Source: Mya arenaria (taxonomy: Eukaryota; Mollusca; Bivalvia; Myida; Myidae). Taken from it: 64,000 bases of DNA. The stretch is taken from NCBI RefSeq assembly GCF_026914265.1, contig NC_069133.1, forward strand, positions 9,865,937-9,929,936. The letters are read 5' to 3'. Positions 49,328 to 58,700 of the stretch are shown piece by piece (the stretch's first letter is position 1; each line of letters starts with the position of its first letter). The notes beneath the pieces were generated by a model. The model had not been told where the DNA came from and searched no databases. It saw only the letters and a program-made list of their open reading frames with translations. The translations under genes were made by a program, and so were the position numbers.

Positions 49328-50038
49328 CACTTGCAAACATCACACACATTAAGTAAAGCATAAATAAACCGCATAAAATAAGTAACACACAACAATAAAA
49401 CGCATAAATAACACACAAAAATCACACACATAAATAGCATATAAATAGCACGCATAAATAACACATAAATAACACGCATTAATAACACACATAAGACACA
49501 CACATAAATAACACGCATAAAAAGCACACATAAATCATTCGCATTAACCATACACATAAAACGCTTCCCTCTTCGTATCGTACATTCTAGACTTGTATAA
49601 TATACATATAATACATGAATGACGAATTGTACAAAAAGTACCCGTACTACAAGTGCTTGCAACCTCCCTAAAGTCATTATAACCGTCACACTACAATATC
49701 CCTCCTCTATCTGTGTGGTATTGAACGGCATCAACTAACAAGTGTTACCACGTGCCTTATTTTGCAGTTTCGGGAGCGGCATGTACTTGAACGAGCCGTG
49801 GAAAGATAACCCTTACTGGAAGGAGGACTTCTGGGGAACCGAGAATTACGAGCGTCTGTTGCTGATCAAGCGTCGTTACGACCCAGACAACTTCTTCACT
49901 TGTCATCACTGTGTCGCTTCTGACGTGATAGATAAAACGGATCCCAGACCGGCGCCGCCCGTGGGACACGCCTTCACATGTCTTGCGTCGTGGAGTTTAG
50001 TTATCTTCACATATCTGGCGTCTTGTTTCCTATTTTAA
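39820..50038 (+). CDS. Berberine-bridge-enzyme-like secreted FAD oxidoreductase
   Basis: FAD-linked oxidases of this family oxidise small alcohols, sugars or alkaloids with O2; the substrate here is unknown. Eight exons on the plus strand are 39820-39914 (signal peptide, start MDSRLTLLLYLF), 40859-40984, 41770-42025, 44094-44228, 44464-44927, 47198-47406, 47706-47889 and 49768-50038. Phases agree throughout and give 579 residues. Motifs are VTVRSSGHDYVGRS with the FAD-linking His109, GGYTLGGGHSPVSR near 178, LFWALRGGGGGTFG in exon 5, TPLHPGYRS in exon 7, and the C-terminal BBE domain YLNEP...NYERLLLIKRRYDPDNFF. The second flavin-linking Cys of plant enzymes is replaced by Ala172 (GGSAHTVTP), so single covalent attachment is expected. 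The protein ends in a hydrophobic tail (WSLVIFTYLASCFLF), which suggests a membrane or GPI anchor. Exon 1 and the exon-2 acceptor are the least certain parts: 40742 is an alternative start of exon 2 in the same phase. Confidence 0.88.
40290..40858. repeat. Three to four diverged ~165-bp repeats in intron 1
   Basis: Recurring phrases are TAGCCTTGCTAGCCAGTGTTG, then CTTGTGCTGGCAAGTGTTAC, then TAGCCTTCCTGGCAAGTGTTG, each followed by a GAGCTGGRGTGTGAC-like part and an ACA(G)GGAACATG-like part. The overlapping frames at 40123-40602 and 40581-41054 run through these repeats. Only the last ~45 codons of the second frame (from DECYPSQ) look like family protein, so the rest is treated as intron. Confidence 0.45.
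40960..41690 (+). repeat. 47-bp array copying the end of exon 2 and its splice donor
   Basis: About 15 units starting at the 3' end of exon 2 and filling most of intron 2. Each unit contains ATGTACAACACCGTTGAACAGAG, which is the coding end of exon 2 (MYNTVEQ plus AG), immediately followed by a donor-like GTACAG, GTCAAC or GTAAAC. A TGTTTATAATGCC(C/A)T(T/A)AT linker follows. The true donor is the first copy (GTACAG at 40985). The array ends about 80 bases before the exon-3 acceptor. Confidence 0.9.
42026..42600 (+). repeat. ~80-120-bp degenerate repeat at the start of intron 3
   Basis: Five or six units built on GTGCAGTTTTACCRTGCATT, AAGTTTGATAGCTAATAG and a GTAGTTTGAGYATGGA part. The first unit begins directly at the exon-3 splice donor (GTTAGAACCGTGCAATTTTACC). 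It decays into single ATGCAGTTTTTCCATGCAA motifs up to about 43000. Confidence 0.75.
43030..43985. repeat. ~39-bp minisatellite in intron 3
   Basis: About 24 units of type GACCGTGAACCGTAACGAGA followed by CTCGGATCACACGCAGTT. The antisense frame at 43580-43870 (VHGQLCVIRVSLRFT repeats) is an artefact of the array. The last unit lies about 100 bases before the exon-4 acceptor. Confidence 0.9.
45130..46320 (-). repeat. Tandem array of ~17 tRNA-like units, antisense in intron 5
   Basis: Units of about 69 bp. On the minus strand the best-preserved unit (about 45225-45290) reads GTGGTGTAGGTGTCCACC, TTTCACACAGGAGGTAGTGG, then GCTCGATCCCAAACAG. This is again an A-box-like start, a CAC-containing arm and a B-box-like GGGCTCGATCCC. 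The right-hand units (45780-46160) are homogenised to a derived form with GGTTAGATCCC. It is related to the 18372-20240 array, but placed in an intron and antisense to the host gene. Antisense frames made of MSTPHTGGCGLDPLQSE repeats are artefacts. Confidence 0.8.
46794..47103. mobile_element. 310-bp MITE with TAA target duplication
   Basis: Terminal inverted repeats TGCATCAGTCAATTGAAACC and (right end inverted) TGCACCAGTCAACTGTAACC, both followed by ACG. TAA flanks the element on both sides (46791-46793 and 47104-47106). The interior is GC-rich, with partial inverted symmetry (GGTCCGGGGAATAGCGGGG versus CCCCGGCTATTCCCGG). It sits in intron 5, about 95 bases before exon 6. Two short minus-strand frames (46767-47033 and 46822-47040) are part of this element and are not genes. 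The superfamily is not determined. Confidence 0.8.
48340..49560. repeat. ~29-bp minisatellite and (CA)n in intron 7
   Basis: Units of type CACACACATAAATCACTCGC followed by TGACAAATAT (about 48340-48830). They then degenerate to short ACACATAAATCACTCGCAT repeats, with a pure dinucleotide run (ACACACAC) at about 49227-49326. The antisense frames with VCVCVC and CVIYACYL runs are artefacts. Confidence 0.9.
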
Positions 50039-50389
50039 ACACAGCATGGCAACAAATCATAACTTTGATAATTCCTATTAAATGTATTGCAGAATAGTTA
50101 TGTATACGATTATCTGTTATGATGTTTATCTTATAAGAGCTAATGTGTTAACATGTTCGAATTCACTACCCTGGCTACCGTTATTAACCTTTAACACAAC
50201 ATTTACTATTGTTCCTTCGTCGGAGCTTGTCAAAGGTCATGCGGATAGCAACATCGGCTTATAAGCCTTGTCGTATCTGGACACCGATTGGTGGTTTGTT
50301 TGATTGACAGGTCATGTCATGTCAATTATGGCGCTTTGGAACATGAATGCGTAAATTACTAATACGTAACATTTGCATGAAAGGTAAAC

Positions 50390-51760
50390 ATAAATAAGCT
50401 GTTATCCAGTTCCATTTAATTGAATATTTTAAGTCATTAATATTTTTATGTATTTATGGTGTGCTTCTCTAGACGTTATTGAGTGACAAGATTAGTAACT
50501 AGATAACTTGTAACATTAAACGCCATATTCTGTGTTGTGCTATGACAATACGTTTTATACTCAATCATCGATTGCATCTGTATTTCTGAAAGCCTAGGAG
50601 GATAATATGACATATCATGTACTAATAAATATTTTGTGTTTGTTTATTGTTTAATCTTCAACACCAAATCAGTTTGTTGCTGTATTAAGTCCACTATTTT
50701 CATCCTAGTGTATGATATATCAGTTTGAAAGTACATTGAATAAATGGTTAACCGATTAGGTGTTCTATTCAGGATTTATTCTTATTTTACGTGCGTTCAT
50801 GCAGTACGAACGCTCGACCGCGATTATGCAAATACATAAAGCGCGCTAGCGCTTCTTGGAAGATTTGCGGCTGTTTAATTTTGTATTCTAATTTTACCTT
50901 TTGCAGAACTCCCTGGTTTAAGTCATATCATATCATGTCATATTTCGGCGCTTTGAAAATAATACATGAAACCTTAACCTTAACTTGAACACGATAGGAT
51001 TTTGTACCAAATAAGCAGCTGTTTGAAGCAATAATTGATATTAAACTGTGTATCAGTAAAGGTGAGTGTGTGACGACATATTCCCGCCGTAGTATTCATG
51101 AATATAAGGAAGAAGGGGTGCTCAACTTCGAGAAACCCCAAATAAGTGCATTTTAAAAACACAATATATTTTATTTCTCCATGATGTTCACGGAATGTTC
51201 ATTAATTGGCCCTTCATTCGCTCATTTATTTCATTGAAAGTCAATCATTGACATTGATTATGACAAATTGAAGGAGTAAAGTCAAAAAACCATTTAGGGT
51301 CTAATGACACAATTCACTTCAACAACAAAAATGATTTTAGTGTTTAAATAATAATATTTTTTTCGTGCGAAGCATAATTATTAAGTTGATTGATACGCAT
51401 TTTCGTCACGAATTTAAACGCATCCACTCAATAATAACCCTGTACACTAAGGCTGGATTCTCCATCGCGATATGTAACACTCCCTCGTGGGCGAACAATG
51501 ACCGCTCAACTTATAAACAAATGATAAACAGAGATTGATAACAAACGAAAAAACAGTTATTAAATCAAAACACATGAAATCGAGCGGTGAATCTTGATGA
51601 TCCGAAACTGACATATAAAAGAGGCATAAGGCAGATGTTAACTATCTTACCATGGTAATTATAACAAATTCGAACACTTTTATATTTAAATACAATAAGC
51701 GATGCGATTATCATATGACAAGACTTTGTAAGCAATTAAATTATACTATCAAAATGGCCT
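50390..51760. repeat. 3' flank of the FAD oxidoreductase, duplicated at the window's left end
   Basis: About 50390-51640 aligns with 1-1250. 51716-51762 (ACTTTGTAAGCAATT, ATCAAAATGGC) aligns with 2765-2807, just before the exon copy there. No gene recognised. Confidence 0.65.
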
Positions 51761-51763
51761 TTT

Positions 51764-52254
51764 CTCCCACCTCAGATAGGTAGATCCAAATTTTTGACCA
51801 TGCTAGAAATTCTAATTTTGCCCTCGGGGAAAGATAAAACAAGTAACCGTATGGAACTCCTTTTTTATTGTCATCACACAATTAACTCCCTTGTTGAAGA
51901 CTGTCGTCTGTAGCATAATGGAAACATTGTCTTGTTGCAATATTTAGAATCCTTATCAATTATTTCTCGCTTCAAATGACACCATTAAGACGTTTTCACG
52001 CTCCATTCAAGAAAGAATGCTGCATTCTTCTCAGAACTATTTCAAGAACTTTTTTACTTTTAACATAATCTGAATCACTGCGCGCATATACCATGACAAC
52101 CACAAAATATCACATATCTATACGCATTTATTTTCACTGCGCACAAAAGAGATCCAACGAAAAAAATCCATATATCTACCTTAGCCGCTCGTGTAAGAGT
52201 GTTTTACGGAAACTGAAAACCTATCTTACACTCTCGGCCATGGAAGATACTTAT
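51764..52254. repeat. Dispersed repeat, copy 2
   Basis: Second copy of the element at 29311-29790, with the same right end GGCCATGGAAGATACTTAT. It contains an extra ~60-base stretch near 52005-52070. It interrupts sequence that is continuous at 2800-2870 in the left-end copy, so it behaves as an insertion. Confidence 0.75.
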
Positions 52255-52569
52255 ATTATTTCATGCTTTTTAATGAACTATGGAGTAATATCATTAAAAT
52301 AACACCTTGGCGTATCATACTTGTATTTCATATGAATGTAAAGAACAATGCCAACGACTAAAGGTGTTCAGTTATTTAATTTAATTTGATTTATTTTCTA
52401 AAGAACTAAGCACATACTTGTTCTTTTAAAAACATAAAAATCGGTTGATAATGATGACTTATGGTTCACTCTAAATTAAACAAACTACATGAATTGTCAG
52501 AATATCAGTTGGTGCACAAGTGTTCTCTTCACTAAAATCTCACAGTGCACGTGGCCACTCAATCACCAA

Positions 52570-55500
52570 TCAGGCATGAGCTCTGACCATAGGAGAGATG
52601 GACTCGAATCTGTTCATGAACGAGTTGGGGTTCCAGCTGGAGAGATCAAGGGTCTGGGTAGATTCGGACAACCGTTTCTTTAGCTGGTCGTACAGCTTTG
52701 TCAGAGGATCTGGAAATATAGAAGTTTAGAATTGATAAATGAAAGTCGCCTACTTTTTAATGGTAAGAGAACATTTTATTCTGTTTTAGCCGGAAAGTGG
52801 GATCGCTGACTGTGTTGCTCCGGCTGTTTAAAATGTTGTACCTGTAGTTGACGGTGTTGTACCTGTAGTTTAAGGTGTTGCACCTAATGTTGACGGTGTT
52901 GCACCTAACGTTGACGGTGTTGTACCTAATGTTGGCGGTGTTCCACCTAATGTTGACGGTGTTGCACCTAATGTTGGCGGTGTTCCACCTAATGTTGGCG
53001 GTGTTGCACCTAATGTTGACGGTGTTGCACCTAATGTTGGTGGTGTTCAACCTTATGTTGGCGGTGTTGCACCTAATGTTAGCGGTGTTCCACCTAATGT
53101 TGGCGGTGTTGCACCTAATGTTGGCGGTGTTCAACCTTATGTTGGCGGTGTTGCACCTCATGTTGGCGGTGTTCCACCATCTAATGTTGGCGGTGTTCTA
53201 CCTAATGTTGGCGGTTCCACCTAATGTTGGCGGTTCCACCTAATGTTGGCGGTGTTGCATCTAATGTTGGCGGTTCCACCTAATGTTGGCGGTGTTGCAT
53301 CTAATGTTGGCGGTGTTGCACCTAATGTTGGCGGTGTTCCACCTAATGTTGGCGGTGTTGCACTTAATGTTGGCGGTGTTCCACCTAATGTTGGCGGTTC
53401 CACCTAATGTTGACGGTGTTGCACCTAATGTTGGCGGTTCCACCTAATGTTTGCTGTTCCACCTAATGTTGGCGGTGTTGCACCTAATGTTGACGGTGTT
53501 GCACCTAATGTTGGTGGTGTTCAACCTTATGTTAGCGGTGTTGCACCTAATGTTAGCGGTGTTCCACCTAATGTTGGCGGTGTTGCACCTAATGTTGGCG
53601 GTGTTCAACCTTATGTTGGCGGTGTTGCACCTAATGTTGGCGGTGTTCCACCATCTAATGTTGGCGGTGTTCTACCTAATGTTGGCGGTTCCACCTAATG
53701 TTGGCGGTTCCACCTAATGTTGGCGGTGTTGCACCTAATGTTGGCGGTTCCACCTAATGTTGGCGGTGTTGCATCTAATGTTGGCGGTGTTGCACCTAAT
53801 GTTGGCGGTGTTCCACCTAATATTGGCGGTGTTGCACCTAATGTTGGCGGTGTTCCACCTAATGTTGGCGGTTCCATCTAATGTTGGCGGTGTTCTACCT
53901 AATGTTGGCGGTTCCACCTAATGTTGGCGGTTCCACCTAATGTTGACGGTGTTGCACCTAATGTTGGCGGTTCCACCTAATGTTGGCGGTGTTGCATCTA
54001 ATGTTGGCGGTGTTGCACCTAATGTTGGCGGTGTTCCACCTAATGTTGGCGGTGTTCCACCTAATGTTGGCGGTGTTGCACCTAATGTTGGCGGTGTTCC
54101 ACCTAATGTTGGCGGTTTTCCACCTAATGTTGGCGGTGTTGCACCTAATGTTGGCGGTGTTCCACCTAATGTTGGCGGTGTCGCACCTAATGTTGGCGGT
54201 GTTCCACCTAATGTTGGCGGTTCCACCTAATGTTGGCGGTGTTCCACCTAATGTTGGCGGTTCCACCTAATGTTGGCGGTGTTGCACCTAATGTTGGCGG
54301 TGTTCCACCTAATGTTGGCGGTGTTGCACCTAATGTTGGCGGTGTTGCACCTAATGTTGGCGGTTCCACCTAATGTTGGCGGTGTTGCACCTAATGTTGG
54401 CGGTGTTCCACCTAATGTTGGCGGTGTTGCACCTAATGTTGGCGGTGTTGCACCTAATGTTGGCGGTTCCACCTAATGTTGGCGGTGTTCCACCTAATGT
54501 TGGCGGTGTTCCACCTAATGTTGACGGTGTTGCACCTAATGTTGGCGGTTCCACCTAATGTTGGCGGTGTTGCACCTAATGTTGGCGGTTCCACCTAATG
54601 TTGGCGGTGTTGCACCTAATGTTGGCGGTTTTCCACCTAATGTTGGCGGTGTTGCACCTAATGTTGGCGGTGTTCCACCTAATGTTGGCGGTTCCACCTA
54701 ATGTTGGCGGTGTTCCACCTAATGTTGACGGCGTTGCACCTAATGTTGGCGGTTCCACATAATGTTGGCGGTGTTGCACCTAATGTTGGTGGTTCCACCT
54801 AATGTTGGCGGTGTTGCACCTAATGTTGGCGGTGTTGCACCTAATGTTGGCGGTTCCACCTAATGTTGACGGTGTTCCACCTAATGTTGGCGGTGTTCCA
54901 CCTAATTTTGACGGTGTTGCACCTAATGTTGGCGGTTCCACATAATGTTGGCGGTGTTGCACCTAATGTTGGCGGTTCCACCTAATGTTGGCGGTTTTGC
55001 ATCTAATGTTGGCGGTGTTGCACCTAATGTTGGCGGTGTTGCACCTAATGTTTGCGGTGTTCCACTTAATGTTGGCGGTGTTCCACCTAATGTTGGCGGT
55101 GTTCCACCTAATGTTGGCGGTGTTCCACTTAATGTTGGCGGTGTTGCATCTAATCTTGGCGGTGTTGCATCTAATGTTGGCGGTGTTGCACCTAATGTTG
55201 GCGGTGTTGCATCTAATGTTGGCGGTGTTCCATCTAATGTCGGCGGTTCCACCTAATGTTTGCGGTGTTCCACCTAATGTCGGCGGTTCCACCTAATGTT
55301 TGCGGTGTTCCACCTAATGTTGGCGGTGTTCCATCTAATGTTGGCGGTGTTGCATCTAATGTTGGCGGTGTTTCACCTACCGTATACAGTTTTGCAACTA
55401 TGAATAAAGCGAATGAACATTCTACATCAATGCGATACTTCCATTTTTGCTTTTGTTTGTATTAGTTTGCGTTTTCGAATTCCTGTCCAGAATGCAAAAT

Positions 55501-55670
55501 GCATTACGTCTTTATAGATGTTATAAAGACAACTGAACAAGCAGATATGCATGATGCATATCTGCATTACAAACCTTTTAAATCAATTCTCAATTGTAAG
55601 CACAGGAATTACGGATTTAAAGACTGAGACCGAAACTTTTGAAAATGTTGCAACTTTTGACTCAATATAG

Positions 55671-55701
<31 letters not shown>

Positions 55702-58700
55702 GTTTTGCATATGGCTTTTTATTGTTGCAACACAAGATGATCATAGCACATAATTGGTGACTAAGTTTGTTTCTGCAGTATATATTACGTAATTGATAAC
55801 CATAATTTGTAATAAAAACAGGTTGATTAATAGCAATGATACAATCACGTGGATTATTGATAATATATATAATCGAAAATAAAACTTCTACCGGGAGGGG
55901 GCTGGGCACCGTTGTTGGGACATTCGACCACCTCAAAGATCGCCTCACAGCCTCTGTCTACCCACCACGAGTGACCGTCATCCGATATACCGTACCTGCA
56001 AGGGAACAGTGTTTAATACAAAATAACCTGTTTTTTATCATTGCAACACTAAGCTGAGTTAATTCAGTGTGGAATATGTGATGCGTAACAAAAACAAGAA
56101 CATTTGTGTGTTTCTGGTTTTCAGACCGACCGTCGCGCCTAATCTTGTTATTGCCACCGGACCAATATTCCTTTCTGCTCAAGATTGCGCACATATTAGT
56201 CAGTACATTTAACGCGCTGCTTTTAGGAAATTACTCCCTTTGATTCTATTTGAAATGTACCATTCGGGAAAGCTATTAACCAATAAATGTGTTTCAACCT
56301 AGTTTTAAATTTTTATTTAAACCTAATATTTGCCACTCTAGGTTATAGTATATATAAAGCATATTTCATCAGCAATCGTAGACGAGAACATGTCGATATT
56401 ATGCATATCTTTAAAAATGAATTTGTCATTCTATTCTCATACTATAAAAAGCATAGAGTCACAAATAGATGTTTGAATAGTTTTGCCGAATATTTCTGCA
56501 TCATTTAAAGATTAAGTGCATTTCATGTATTATAACATTGTTGTTTTGTGTTGAATAAAATTTGAAAAAAAAATAAATAAAAAAAAAAATATATTAATGA
56601 TGATTATAATAATAAGGCTATTATTTATTTTGATTAGGGTTGAATGTCTCTGCTTATTGTGTATGCACTTTTTGTCATTACATTTGTCCTTTGGTGTTTG
56701 TACATTGTGTCACAAAACAAATGCATAGTTGATACAGGCGATACAACAAGGGATTGACACAGTTTCACATTTTAATTTAAGTCCAATATACTGAACCATA
56801 TATTCCTAACTTTCTTCATTCGCTCATTTCGAATGATCCTGAGAAGTATGAAAATTACACAATATACATTCATTGTTTAAGCATCTGGACAGTCAACTGG
56901 GTCATCAATTGTTTAATAACAAATTATACATACAAAATAATTGTCAATGAAATAAAAACACGCACAGATATTCATTAATCGTTAACAAATTGAAAGGTTG
57001 TGTTAATTACTTCAACCTGATTTTGTTTTATAGATCAGAAATATTGGCAAATATTATAAACACATAAACGCATATAAACACATATAAACGCATAAATATG
57101 TAACTATATAATCCATGAAATGTTTTCTACGTCTTGTAAGTTTCACTATCCGAATCTGAATTACCAAATTGGCCAAAAACTCCATTTCTCGAGCTCATAA
57201 CTTCAAATTATTGATTATATTTATAGGTGAACCTAATGTGTATTTTTCTAACCAAGGAAACGAGCTTTCTTCTAATTCTTAACTCAATATTTAAGCGAAA
57301 AGCTACAGAAATAAGCTCAGTAGCAAAAAGTTTAAACATAAACCCGGTTTATTGGCACTGGGTGAACGCCAAAGACATAGAACATAAAATCACAAACAAG
57401 AAACATGGAAGAACAGCACAAAACTTCACAACAGCATAGTGCTTACATACTTTTTATAAAAAACTAGGTATGTTTATCAAGGAAATCTAAGAAAATTATT
57501 TAACCTTACATATCAGTCAAACTGAGAATGTAATAAAAGCCTTACTTCAATTGATGTACTCGGTTAAGGATTATCAAAGAAACTTGCGCTTGGAAAGTTT
57601 GCATGAGATTTATTTACGATTTCGCGTGTTATATTTTTGCTTGAAGATGGACATTAGCACGGATGCCAGACAAAAACCTTTTTCAACATGAACATGTAAG
57701 TGGTCTAGCTTGTAAGTAAATGTAAAAAAATAAGACTTACAGAATGATAACCTAACGCTTTGCTCTATGTTCATTAGAACTCCTTCTATACAGACCTTGT
57801 ATCACTCGGTTCACACTTATAGAAGGAAGTCCTCTTCAGCAGTCTCAGAGAGAAGATGTAATGTTCCGCTGTCTGCGCGGTGTAGATCTTCCGCTGCACC
57901 CGGAAGTCACCTTTTCCCTCGAACATCAACGTGGTGCACCCTGGCAACGCAACAGAAGGCATATTATTCTTGTTTTCATGATAATTGTTAATTGCCTTAG
58001 TGACTCAATATCACCGATCAGTCCAGGCACGACTTCAGTCAGTACTTCTATGAGTTCTGACAGTTATTTCAGTCGTACAAAATCTCGCTTAAACTGTCTG
58101 ATTTGTTTTTGAACGAATGTTATACTTCTCTCAACTCTAGATAAATGTGTGAATAATGGATTGCTTAAAAAATGTTTTGAATACACCGCCTAAACGGTTA
58201 AATAATACTATCAGCATAAGAAAAAAACTAGTTGCCAGTCAAAGTATGTAGTTGGTTTAAACATATACTAATGGCCAAAAGTCTTGTCCGGTCTACAAAA
58301 ACTACAATATCTGTTTATCTGGCGAAATGTGATCCGCAATTACAGAAAATGCCATCTTTGTGATAATGAGCATGTTGGTGAAGAATTTCATTTAGTTATT
58401 TAAGTAACGAAGGAAGAGGTTTCTTTGATAAATGAAATTATAAATCAAAAAAATGTATTGTCATTTAAACGTGTTTAGAAATTAAATCCAAAATTAATTA
58501 CGTTTTTAACGTTATGTTCTTTCATGAATTATACTGTTAGCAAAGTTAACTTTAAAGTATAATGTACTCCTTTTTTGCATTGATAATGACATTTATGTAT
58601 GCTAAAAGTTCATTAATCATTTTTTCAACAATTTTCTTCCTAAAAACCTCTTGCTTCCTACAAACTGGCAGATACAAAAGTATTTACATCATGACCTTCT

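Noticed and set aside
52757-55465. Many 60-134-residue frames of VAPNVGG, MLAVLHL or TANIRCN repeats
   Set aside because: All arise from the 21-bp array in the last intron of the secreted-protein gene; frames break wherever short units occur.
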